In this document: piece after piece, positions 16,788 through 24,881 of the stretch
Layout of the letters: each line of letters starts with the position of its first letter
Numbering within the stretch: position 1 is the first letter of the stretch
Assembly: GCA_019241645.1 (NCBI GenBank)
Contig: JAFAWQ010000043.1
Span: forward strand, 186,001-250,000
Reading direction: 5' to 3'
Source: Alphaproteobacteria bacterium
GTDB lineage: Bacteria; Pseudomonadota; Alphaproteobacteria; Micropepsales; Micropepsaceae
DNA: 64,000 bases
Translations under genes and position numbers: made by a program
The notes under the pieces: model-generated
Seen by the model: the letters and a program-made list of their open reading frames with translations, nothing else
Database searches by the model: none
Told to the model about the DNA's origin: nothing

Positions 16788-19688
16788 CTAACCGCCGCTG
16801 CCGCTCCCGCCACTGCTGCTGCTGCTGTTAGTGTTCCGGTTGGCGCCAATCACCGTCAGCGCAGCGGCCGTGGTCGCCATCTTACTGAGGATGTCTGTCG
16901 CGTTGATGGCGAATACCGTCCAGTTAAACGGCAGTGGATCGCGCGGCACGACAATCATCGATCCGGGCGGAATATCGTGGCCGCTTCCAAAGCTGAACCA
17001 GCTGCTGCCCTCCGGCCGCGCGCTGCCGTCCGGCAGGACCACGAAAACAAGGCTGTCGTCGGCGGAACCACCCTCCCCACCCGCCTGCCGGATGTAGTCC
17101 CGTACGGTGAGGCCCGGTTTGTAGGCGAACGCTCCGGTATTCAGAACCTCGCCGGTCACCGTCACGGTAGAAGGCCGCTTGGGAATGTAGATGGTGTCGC
17201 CCGCTTCAAGGAGCACGTCCGCATCCGGCCTCGTCGCCAGCACAACCGGGTCGGCGGTGACGGAAATCCGTCCAAGCGCCGGCATGGTGCGAAGCGTTTG
17301 TGCGATCTGCTCGACATAGGCCAATCCCGACGAATTGACGATGATGCTGGGCTGCGTCGCGACGGTTGCAATATTGTCCTCAAGCAGACGCGCGGTTCGC
17401 TGATTGCCGTCGGCTTCCTGAATGGCCGCGCTTTGCCGCGTATATACCGTACCGAATGGGTAGGCCTCGTCCGTCAAGCCACCGGCCCTGGCCAGTACGG
17501 ATGAAAGGCGTTCACCGCGCGTGACATCGAAGGTTCCAGGATAGCGCACCTGGCCAAGAATGGTGATGGTTTCGCCATTGCGGTCTGAGAAAACCGGCCG
17601 CAGGCGAATGTTGTCGAACGGCTTGAGCGAGATGCTCGCGAAGTCCTGCCCGGTGACCCGCAATGTATTCCGCACGGTGCGCGACGTGCCCGTGTCCGCA
17701 TCGATCAAGGTCGACGTAATTTCGACAGCCGACAAGTCGGCTTCGCGCTGAATGCCACCGGCGGCGGCTATCAAGGACGACAACGTCGTGTCACCGATAG
17801 CCAGATAGGAGCCGGGATTGCGCACCTCGCCGTTAATGGTGACAAGGTAATCGCGCGCTGAGTTGACCAGCTCCACAGTCGGAATGCCAAGATTGGACGC
17901 GATCTGGTCCAGCGAGACCGCGGTTTGCCCTGTTTTCGAGGTCGCCACGGTGGCCGCTGCGCCGCCGGTCGCACCCTCCGTGGCCTGCGCCTGTCCAACA
18001 CCGACAATAGCGGCGCCCGTGCTGGGCAGCGACGCGGTCGGCGTGGCGGATGGCTGCGGGGGCGCATTGCCCGCCTGCAGCGCAGCTCCTATGGCCGCCA
18101 ACGGACTGGTTGATGACGGCGGTGTCGAACCCGGTGCTGCGGTTTGACCGCCTCCAGATGCAGCTCCAGCTGCCGGCGCTGTTGAGGAGGCACCTGCTGA
18201 ATTTGAGTTGGCGGCATTGTTGGCGTGGAACGTGGAGATCGGATTCTGGGAAGCGGATGACGTCGCTCCGAGGGCCGCGTTCGAGGCTGCTGCCAGGGTC
18301 GCAATCTCGGACTGCGTGAACACGTAGACCGTGTCGTTGTCGATAAGCTTCAGGTCTTCCCGGCCAGTCAGCGTGCGTTCGATTGAGAAGGGAATGACCA
18401 CCTGGAAGTTCGATTTTCGCTCCCGTCGGACCACAACGGCGAACAGGGTGTAGGCCTGGGCTGTGAGGTCGTCGGGATCGCGAATCAGGCGCGACATCGA
18501 CGACACGCTGCCAAGCGCCCGCGTGCCGGGCACGGAAACCGCTCCCATTAAGGTTATTACGCCGTTGGCGGCCGAGCGCTCGAAATCGGCGAACAGTACC
18601 TCACCCGACCGAATGACGCCGCTGCTCCCAACAGAGACCAGCAACGTGCGGCCATCCGGGAGCAGCTCCATTTTCGTCAGCCGCTTGGCACCGGCAATCG
18701 TGCCCCCGCCGGCAAGGTTCAGAAGAGACTGCTGGGTAATCGCGCTCGCTCCCGGTGCCAACTCGAAAATGCCCGGCTGTTTCACGAGGCCGGCGACCGC
18801 AACGGTCTGGCCGATATGTGGCACGATGATGCGGTCGCCTTCCGTCAGCGATCCGACCGAGGCGTAAGCGCCGCTTCCGATCAGCGAATAGAGGTCGAGC
18901 CGGATGCGCCGGGAGCCGCGCACCAGGATGACATTCCGAAGACTGCCTGTCTTTCGGATGCCGCCCGACATCAGGATCGCATCGACCGGCGTATTGAGCC
19001 CCGTCAGGGTCCTAAGCCCCGGTGACGCAACTTCGCCCGTTACCAGGACAGCAACCTGACGAACGGTGCCGATGGAGACGAAAGCCTGCGTGCCGATCTG
19101 CGCCTTGGCAATCCGTTGCGCGATTTCGCCCCTTACCTCGCCGAACGTGCGGCCGACCGCAGTGATCGGCGGAAGATCCGGCAGAATGATACGTCCTTCA
19201 CGATCGATCGTGACGGTGTAGGCAACATTTTCGTGTCCGCGGAGAATGACATTCAGCTGATCGCCGACACCCAGGACATACGTGTCTTGCAACGCGCCGA
19301 TTTGCGAAACTGGCACGCTCGCGCCGACACCGAATGTGTCGTAGCCGAACTGCGTCAGCTGACGTCCGGCCCGCGCAGAAAACAGCTGCTCCAGCTGCGA
19401 AGGCTGCTGCGATGCGGCCGACGCACCGGATGCGCCAGGCGCTGGCGTCGGCGGAAGGCTGTTTTGTTGTGGCATGGCCGGGGTCTGAGGCACCTGGACC
19501 TGCGTGGACGAAGGCGTCACCTGGGATGAAGCGGATGGAACACTTTGCTGACCGTTGATCGCATTCAGAATGCTCTGCACGTCCGTACTTGTCTGCGCGT
19601 TCGTGACCGATGGACCCACAATCGCTGCTAGCGTCATGACCAGGGCCGCCCAGACGGCGGCAGCGCGAAGCTTTTGAATCAACGTCAA
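16788..19688 (-). CDS. Large SLBB-domain polysaccharide export protein (Wza-like)
   Basis: The 966-residue protein has an N-terminal signal peptide ending near TNAQ (no lipobox), a Pro/Ser/Gln-rich linker (~50-100), a polysaccharide-export domain (~135-205, VLGVGDQLNVILRGHE) and several SLBB beta-grasp repeats (GEVASPGLRTL, GLVKQPGIFEL, GEVRNPGSYLA, GQVRYPGTFDV, GEVLNTGAFAY). A low-complexity Ala/Ser/Pro/Gly insert spans ~480-590, and a C-terminal hydrophobic helix precedes a Ser/Gly tail. It is much longer than E. coli Wza (about 380) and not a lipoprotein, closer to multi-SLBB exporters. The likely role is the outer-membrane or periplasmic export channel. The start is TTG at 19688; TTG at 19682 is also possible and better spaced from GGGG. 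Confidence 0.85.
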   Translation of the reverse strand: MTLIQKLRAAAVWAALVMTLAAIVGPSVTNAQTSTDVQSILNAINGQQSVPSASSQVTPSSTQVQVPQTPAMPQQNSLPPTPAPGASGASAASQQPSQLEQLFSARAGRQLTQFGYDTFGVGASVPVSQIGALQDTYVLGVGDQLNVILRGHENVAYTVTIDREGRIILPDLPPITAVGRTFGEVRGEIAQRIAKAQIGTQAFVSIGTVRQVAVLVTGEVASPGLRTLTGLNTPVDAILMSGGIRKTGSLRNVILVRGSRRIRLDLYSLIGSGAYASVGSLTEGDRIIVPHIGQTVAVAGLVKQPGIFELAPGASAITQQSLLNLAGGGTIAGAKRLTKMELLPDGRTLLVSVGSSGVIRSGEVLFADFERSAANGVITLMGAVSVPGTRALGSVSSMSRLIRDPDDLTAQAYTLFAVVVRRERKSNFQVVIPFSIERTLTGREDLKLIDNDTVYVFTQSEIATLAAASNAALGATSSASQNPISTFHANNAANSNSAGASSTAPAAGAASGGGQTAAPGSTPPSSTSPLAAIGAALQAGNAPPQPSATPTASLPSTGAAIVGVGQAQATEGATGGAAATVATSKTGQTAVSLDQIASNLGIPTVELVNSARDYLVTINGEVRNPGSYLAIGDTTLSSLIAAAGGIQREADLSAVEITSTLIDADTGTSRTVRNTLRVTGQDFASISLKPFDNIRLRPVFSDRNGETITILGQVRYPGTFDVTRGERLSSVLARAGGLTDEAYPFGTVYTRQSAAIQEADGNQRTARLLEDNIATVATQPSIIVNSSGLAYVEQIAQTLRTMPALGRISVTADPVVLATRPDADVLLEAGDTIYIPKRPSTVTVTGEVLNTGAFAYKPGLTVRDYIRQAGGEGGSADDSLVFVVLPDGSARPEGSSWFSFGSGHDIPPGSMIVVPRDPLPFNWTVFAINATDILSKMATTAAALTVIGANRNTNSSSSSGGSGSGG

Positions 19689-19731
19689 CCCCAGCTGTTC
19701 GAAAATCGCATGCCAAAAAAATTCAATGGCG

Positions 19732-19758
19732 CCCGGGTTTTACTCCGCGAAACCCGGG
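19732..19758. repeat. Perfect inverted repeat between divergent export and hydrolase genes
   Basis: Two 9-base arms, CCCGGGTTT at 19732-19740 and AAACCCGGG at 19750-19758, are separated by 9 bases. It lies between the start of the SLBB export gene (minus strand) and the start of the glycoside hydrolase (plus strand). It could be an operator for a dimeric regulator or a hairpin in a leader; no T-run follows on the plus strand, so it is not a typical terminator. Confidence 0.6.
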
Positions 19759-19838
19759 GCTTCAAGACGATGGCCGGAACCTGCCGGAATGCCAAAAACC
19801 GGAATCGCATTTTGCCAGGGAGTTCGCATACTGGGGCA

Positions 19839-22142
19839 ATGAACAAGGACGCGCGCGGGGCAACCGCGGCCGGCTGTTTGCCTGTCGCATACCTCATCGG
19901 CTGCCTTTTTTGGCTGCCCCAGCCCGGAGGGGCGATCGCCGAAAACGCCAGTTTGGCCCCAGCAACGTCCCCGGGCCCTTGGATGAATGCCAGCCTGACT
20001 CCGGATTTGCGTGCCGATCTGTTGCTGGCACAGATGACACAGGAGGAACAATTACAGCTGGTGAAAGGCTTTGTGGGCGCAAACGTCAAGCTGCCCTATG
20101 GCCGGCCTCCGCCAGACGCACTGAGACCCGTTCTGCCGGGGACCGCGGGGTATGTTCCTGGAATACCCCGCCTCGGGATCCCTCCGCTGGTGGAAAGCGA
20201 CGCCGGTTTGGGCATCGCCAACAACGGCCATATTCGTCCGGACGATCAGGCCACCGCGTTCCCGTCCGGGCTGCTGACGGCATCCACCTGGGATACCGAT
20301 ATCGCGCAGGCAGTGGGCGCCGCGATTGGGGCCGAAGCATCCCTGCGCGGCTTCAATGTCGTGCTGGGTGGGGCGATGAATCTCGCTCGCGAGCCACGTG
20401 GGGGCCGGACGTTCGAATACGCCGGCGAAGACCCTCTGCTCGCAGGCATCATAACCGGGGCGCAGGTCGCGGGCATACAGAGCCAGCATGTCATCTCGAC
20501 AGTGAAGCATTTCGCCTTCAACGATCAGGAAACTGGGCGCCTGGTGTTGAGCGCAATCTCCGGCGAAACCACGGCCCGCGAATCCGACCTGCTCGCATTT
20601 GAGATCGCCAGCGAGCGAGGCAATCCAGGCTCAGTAATGTGCGCCTACAACCGCTACAACGGCGTCTATGCCTGCGAAAACGACTTCCTGCTCAACCGGA
20701 TCCTGAAGGGCGACTGGAGATATCCAGGGTGGGTCATGTCGGACTGGGGCGCAGTACACAGCACTGTGGAGGCTGCGAACGGTGGTTTGGATCAGGAGTC
20801 CGCGGCCGGATTCGATCACATCGACTATTTTGGCGCGCCACTTCAGCAGGCACTTGGCGACGGGATCGTCACGTCTGCGCGCTTCCACGACATGCTTCAC
20901 CGCATCCTGCGCAGCATGTTTGCCAATGGCCTGTTCGATTATCCGGCCGCAAAACAAGCCGGCGGTGCCGAGAGCCATGTTCCGATTGCGCAGCACGATG
21001 CCGAAGAAGGTATCGTGCTCCTGAAGAACACTGGAAAGTTGCTGCCGCTGACCACCAGTTTCGGCAGAATTGCTGTGATCGGTTCACACGCCGATGTCGG
21101 CGTGTTGTCCGGCGGCGGCTCATCGCAGGTCATTCCCCTTGGCCATGACCGGGCGAACGAGTTTCCCATCGGCGGTGCCACTCAGATAATGTCCAACGGC
21201 GCGAAGATCCCGCCGCGCGGCACTCAAATTTTCGATCCGCCGTCTCCGCTTTCCGAAATTCGAATGCGCGCGCCGAATGCAACAGTCACATTCGACGACG
21301 GCGAAGTTATCGGGCGCTCGACAGAGATCGCGCGGCAGTCCGACATCGTTGTTGTTTTTGCGTCCCAGTGGATGGCCGAAGGCCGCGATGTTGCAAGCCT
21401 GTCCCTGCCGGGCAATCAGGACGACCTTATTCTGGCGGTCGCCGCGGCAAATCCACGAACCGTCGTCGTGCTGGAAACCGGCGGACCCGTGACGATGCCG
21501 TGGCTCCCATTCGTGCCGGCGGTTCTGGAAGCGTGGTATCCTGGCTCGGGCGGAGCCGCGGCAATCGCGCGAATCCTGTTTGGAGAAATCAATCCGTCCG
21601 GCCGGCTTGCCATCAGCTTTCCGCAAAGCGAAACACAACTGCCCCGGCCCGTCATTTCTGCAAGCACTCCCGGCATGCCGTTCGAAGTCGATTACGTGGA
21701 GGGCGCGGATGTGGGATATCGCTGGTTTCAGCGGCAGCAGACGGCACCGCTGTTTCCTTTCGGGTTTGGGCTCTCCTACAGTACCTTTCGCACTTCTGGC
21801 CTGGAGGTGACCGCAAACAAGCAGGGAATCGCCATCTCCGCCAGCGTGAAAAATGAGGGTCCGGTGGCCGGCAGCCAGGTCGTGCAGGTCTATGGCGCTC
21901 CTCCGGAACCCGCAGGGCACGGCGTCTGGCGCCTGATTGGCTGGGCGCGCGTGACGCTCAACCCCGGCGAAACGCGTCAGGTAACTGTCGCGCCAGAACT
22001 GCGCCTGCTCAGCCACTACGATGTCCTGAGCAATAGATGGCGCATGCCGGCCGGTTCTTACATGATCGCCATTGGTGAGTCCGCGGCCCTTATGACCTCA
22101 ACCAAGCGTGTGACACTACCGGCACGGGAGTTCGCTCCCTGA
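19839..22142 (+). CDS. Exported glycoside hydrolase family 3 (beta-glucosidase-like)
   Basis: The 767-residue protein begins with a hydrophobic segment (VAYLIGCLFWL) and a probable cleavage before AENAS, so it is likely exported. GH3 layout is complete: the N-terminal barrel with NLAREPRGGRTFEYAGEDPL, KHFAFNDQETGR, the nucleophile aspartate in VMSDWGAVHS, then the alpha/beta domain (GSGGAAAIARILFGEINPSG) and a C-terminal fibronectin-III-like domain (FPFGFGLSYSTF onward). The ATG at 19839 is chosen because it places the signal segment near the N terminus; frames open further upstream to 19674. It probably trims beta-linked glucosides or the locus's own polymer. Substrate not determinable. Confidence 0.87.
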   Translation: MNKDARGATAAGCLPVAYLIGCLFWLPQPGGAIAENASLAPATSPGPWMNASLTPDLRADLLLAQMTQEEQLQLVKGFVGANVKLPYGRPPPDALRPVLPGTAGYVPGIPRLGIPPLVESDAGLGIANNGHIRPDDQATAFPSGLLTASTWDTDIAQAVGAAIGAEASLRGFNVVLGGAMNLAREPRGGRTFEYAGEDPLLAGIITGAQVAGIQSQHVISTVKHFAFNDQETGRLVLSAISGETTARESDLLAFEIASERGNPGSVMCAYNRYNGVYACENDFLLNRILKGDWRYPGWVMSDWGAVHSTVEAANGGLDQESAAGFDHIDYFGAPLQQALGDGIVTSARFHDMLHRILRSMFANGLFDYPAAKQAGGAESHVPIAQHDAEEGIVLLKNTGKLLPLTTSFGRIAVIGSHADVGVLSGGGSSQVIPLGHDRANEFPIGGATQIMSNGAKIPPRGTQIFDPPSPLSEIRMRAPNATVTFDDGEVIGRSTEIARQSDIVVVFASQWMAEGRDVASLSLPGNQDDLILAVAAANPRTVVVLETGGPVTMPWLPFVPAVLEAWYPGSGGAAAIARILFGEINPSGRLAISFPQSETQLPRPVISASTPGMPFEVDYVEGADVGYRWFQRQQTAPLFPFGFGLSYSTFRTSGLEVTANKQGIAISASVKNEGPVAGSQVVQVYGAPPEPAGHGVWRLIGWARVTLNPGETRQVTVAPELRLLSHYDVLSNRWRMPAGSYMIAIGESAALMTSTKRVTLPAREFAP

Positions 22143-22202
22143 AAGCGTAGCCTGCTCGGCGCCGCCCGCAGGCGAAAAAGGATAGATAGGCAATACCCAT
22201 TC

Positions 22203-23099
22203 ATGGCGAAACTCAAACCGCTGCGCATTCTGGTTACCAATGATGACGGCATTCACTCGCCCGGTCTTCTGGTGGCGGAGAAGATCGCCCGTACCATCTC
22301 AGACGATGTCTGGGTGGTGGCGCCGGAGAGCGAACAGTCCGGCGCCTCCCACTCTCTGACCTTGTCGCTGCCATTGCGACTGCGGCGGGCCGGCGACCAT
22401 AAATTCGCCTTGAGCGGCACGCCGACCGATTGCGTCCTGATGGCCATCGCGGAGGTGCTGAAGGATCGGAAGCCCGATCTGGTGCTGTCCGGAGTAAATC
22501 GCGGCTCGAACATCGCTGACGATGTCACATATTCCGGCACCATTGCGGGGGCGATGGAAGGAACGACGCTTGGCGTCCGCTCCATCGCGCTCTCTCAATC
22601 GTTCACTTATGCAGAGGGACGCAGCATCCTGTGGGGCTGCGCGGAAGCCCACGGACCCGATGTCGTGCGCAGGCTGATCGAAACGGGTTGGCCGGAACCG
22701 GAGGATGTACTGATGAACGTCAATTTTCCGGATTGCGAGCCGCAGGAAGTCACCGGCGTCGAAGTGACCGAGCAAGGCAAGCGTGATCAGCAAGAGGCCT
22801 TCGTGGAGCGCCGTACAGATATGCGGCGCAATTCCTACTACTGGATCGGCTTCAAACGTGTGCGCTCCATTCCCAGCAAGGGCAGTGACCTTTGTGCAAT
22901 TTACGAAAAGCGCATTTCGATCACGCCGCTGCATCTCGATTTGACGGAATACAAAGTGCTACGGCGGCTGAAGGGATCGCTGGATGCGAAGTTTCCCGTA
23001 TCGCGCAAGCGCACCAGGGGCGACGAAGCGGAACTACAGCCACAGGATGCAGGAAAGACGGAAACTGCGCGCCAGCAGACCGGTCCCGGTGAACGTTGA
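22203..23099 (+). CDS. surE: 5'/3'-nucleotidase SurE
   Basis: The 298-residue protein starts [16 protein letters not shown], with the paired metal-binding aspartates of SurE, followed by [19 protein letters not shown] and [13 protein letters not shown]. The family dephosphorylates nucleoside monophosphates in the cytoplasm. It is longer than the usual ~250 residues: the last ~45 residues (after [13 protein letters not shown]) are polar and charged and probably disordered. It leads the run surE-pcm-nlpD-like, 20 bases or less between genes, an order common in proteobacteria. In many alphaproteobacteria serS lies just upstream; here it lies at 46-47.5 kb. Confidence 0.95.
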   Translation: MAKLKPLRILVTNDDGIHSPGLLVAEKIARTISDDVWVVAPESEQSGASHSLTLSLPLRLRRAGDHKFALSGTPTDCVLMAIAEVLKDRKPDLVLSGVNRGSNIADDVTYSGTIAGAMEGTTLGVRSIALSQSFTYAEGRSILWGCAEAHGPDVVRRLIETGWPEPEDVLMNVNFPDCEPQEVTGVEVTEQGKRDQQEAFVERRTDMRRNSYYWIGFKRVRSIPSKGSDLCAIYEKRISITPLHLDLTEYKVLRRLKGSLDAKFPVSRKRTRGDEAELQPQDAGKTETARQQTGPGER

Positions 23100-23118
23100 A
23101 CCGTGATAGGCTCGGCGC

Positions 23119-23790
23119 ATGACCGATACGCGCGCCATTTCGCTCATCATGTCTTTGCGCGGGCAAGGGATTACCGACCAGCGCGTTTTGTCCGCGATTG
23201 AACGCACGCCACGTGAGACTTTCGTCGATGACCCCTTCGAGGCAAATGCGTATGAAAACAGCGCGCTACCTATCGCGTGCGGGCAGACGATCAGCCAACC
23301 TTACATAGTGGCGCTATCCACCCAGGAGCTGGAGATCCAGGCGAACCACAGGGTGCTGGAGATCGGGACCGGCTCCGGTTACCAGGCGGCCGTCCTCGCC
23401 CAGCTGTGTCGTATGGTCTACACGGTCGAACGGCACAAACCGTTGATGCAGCTGGCACATTCACGTTTCCAGCAGCTCAAGCTGCACAATATCGTCACCC
23501 GCCATGGAGACGGGTTTCAGGGCTGGCCTGAGCAGGCGCCCTTCGACCGGATTTTGCTCACAGCCGCGATTCCGGACCTTTCGCCGACCCTGATCGACCA
23601 GCTCAAACCAGGCGGTATTCTGGTCGCACCGGTGGGAAAACCAGTTTCGGCGGAAAGCAATTCGCAAGATTTGGTGAAGATTATCCGAACCGAAGAGGGG
23701 ACGAGCCGCCAATCGCTCATCCCCGTGGTGTTCGTGCCAATGGTTCCAGGCCTTCCGCAGGTAAATTCGGATGGAGAGACAAGAAAATAG
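23119..23790 (+). CDS. pcm: Protein-L-isoaspartate O-methyltransferase
   Basis: The 223-residue protein contains IACGQTISQPYIVA, the PCMT signature, and the S-adenosylmethionine site VLEIGTGSGYQAAVLAQ. It methylates isoaspartyl residues in damaged proteins to start their repair. Length is typical. It starts 19 bases after surE and its 3' end overlaps the next gene by 20 bases, so the three genes are almost certainly cotranscribed. Confidence 0.95.
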   Translation: MTDTRAISLIMSLRGQGITDQRVLSAIERTPRETFVDDPFEANAYENSALPIACGQTISQPYIVALSTQELEIQANHRVLEIGTGSGYQAAVLAQLCRMVYTVERHKPLMQLAHSRFQQLKLHNIVTRHGDGFQGWPEQAPFDRILLTAAIPDLSPTLIDQLKPGGILVAPVGKPVSAESNSQDLVKIIRTEEGTSRQSLIPVVFVPMVPGLPQVNSDGETRK

Positions 23791-24472
23791 GCGAAGAACT
23801 GCAGCGGCGGCCGGATTGCTTTTTTCTTTCCTGTTGGCCGGTTGCGAAACGGCTCCACCGGAGGAGCCGGAGTTCGTTGCCTCTCCCAAAGCCGCTGAGA
23901 TCGCTTCAATCCCTCTTCCCCCCGTTCGGCACGGCGTCGGGGTGTCGAAGGCGCGTGTTGAGATGCAGACGCTGAGAGTGCCAATCCGCACGGCGAATCC
24001 GCAACGCGCCCCTGTCGTCATCCCCCGACCGCGCGCGATGGGCGTCGGGCCAGCCGCTTTGGAGAAGCCGGACGCACAAAACACCGGCGTCGCATTTGAG
24101 TGGCCTATCGAAGGAAAGGTGATCGCGCATTTCGGCCGGGACGGCGGTGGCCTGCGCAATGACGGCATCAATATCGCCGCCGAGCCCGGAACGCCGATCC
24201 ACGCCGCCGCCAGCGGGACGGTAATCTACGCTGACAAGCTCAAAGGCTACGGCCGGCTGATCCTGGTTCGCCACGACAATCGCTACATCACCGCTTACGC
24301 CCACGCGCAGAGCATTCTTGTGGCGTCCGGCGACCATGTCGCTCGCGGCGACGTGATCGGTTACTCCGGCGCGACTGGCGATATAAGAACGCCACAGCTC
24401 CATTTCGAAATCCGGCAGGGCGCAAAACCTGTCGACCCGAAGCCCCTGCTAATGGCGGCACGCGAGAGCTAG
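23771..24472 (+). CDS. NlpD-like lipoprotein with degenerate LytM (M23) domain
   Basis: The 233-residue protein has a lipoprotein signal with lipobox LLAGC (cysteine ~25). The C-terminal ~120 residues are an M23/LytM domain: GRDGGGLRNDGINIAAEPGT, ITAYAHAQS and LHFEIRQGAKPVDPKPLL. Active M23 enzymes have HxxxD at the first site; here it reads NDGIN, so the first His and the Asp are both replaced by Asn, as in NlpD (NKGIDI has lost the His). This predicts an activator of a periplasmic amidase rather than a peptidase. No LysM domain is seen. It overlaps pcm by 20 bases. Confidence 0.85.
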   Translation: MERQENRRRTAAAAGLLFSFLLAGCETAPPEEPEFVASPKAAEIASIPLPPVRHGVGVSKARVEMQTLRVPIRTANPQRAPVVIPRPRAMGVGPAALEKPDAQNTGVAFEWPIEGKVIAHFGRDGGGLRNDGINIAAEPGTPIHAAASGTVIYADKLKGYGRLILVRHDNRYITAYAHAQSILVASGDHVARGDVIGYSGATGDIRTPQLHFEIRQGAKPVDPKPLLMAARES

Positions 24473-24478
24473 CCTCGG

Positions 24479-24506
24479 TTGCAAAGAGGGGCTTGGCGGC
24501 TATAAC
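24479..24506 (+). promoter_or_regulatory. Probable sigma-70 promoter for yajC-secD
   Basis: TTGCAA at 24479-24484 and TATAAC at 24501-24506 are separated by 16 bases. The site lies just after the nlpD-like stop and about 75 bases before yajC. It is followed by a 9-base inverted repeat (24509-24517 / 24527-24535), which would lie at the start of the transcript. Confidence 0.5.
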
Positions 24507-24578
24507 TCCGCCGCGCCTCGCCATTCGGCGCGGCGTCCCTATATTGACGGCTCCGAACATCAATCGCGCGCGGAACTT

Positions 24579-24878
24579 ATGCAGGACTTGCTTACCAGCC
24601 CCTTTGTACCGCTCATTTTCGTGCTCGTCGTCATGTACTTCATGCTGATGCGGCCGCAGCAGCAGCGCATCAAGCAGTTGCGGACGGCGATTTCGAATAT
24701 CCGTCGGGGGGATACCGTCATCACGGCCGGGGGACATATCGCCACCGTCTCCAAGCAGGTGAAACCGGAAGATGAGCACGTGACAGTGGAAATCGCCGAC
24801 GGGGTACATACCAAGGTGCTGAAGAACACAATCAGCGAAGTCCGTCCAAAAAATCAGCCGACGAACGATAAGGAATAG
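24579..24878 (+). CDS. yajC: Preprotein translocase accessory subunit YajC
   Basis: The 99-residue protein has one N-terminal membrane helix (FVPLIFVLVVMYFMLM) followed at once by RPQQQRIKQL, the YajC hallmark, then the conserved GDTVITAGGHIATV. YajC joins SecD and SecF as an inner-membrane accessory complex of the Sec translocon. It ends 3 bases before secD. Confidence 0.95.
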   Translation: MQDLLTSPFVPLIFVLVVMYFMLMRPQQQRIKQLRTAISNIRRGDTVITAGGHIATVSKQVKPEDEHVTVEIADGVHTKVLKNTISEVRPKNQPTNDKE

Positions 24879-24881
24879 GCC

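Noticed and set aside
16798-16832. Repeated CTG/GCT triplets
   Set aside because: They encode the Ser/Gly-rich tail of the SLBB export protein and are not a separate repeat element.
24509-24535. GC-rich hairpin after the nlpD-like gene as a terminator
   Set aside because: No T-run follows the stem on the plus strand, and a promoter-like pair lies just upstream, so a leader hairpin fits better.
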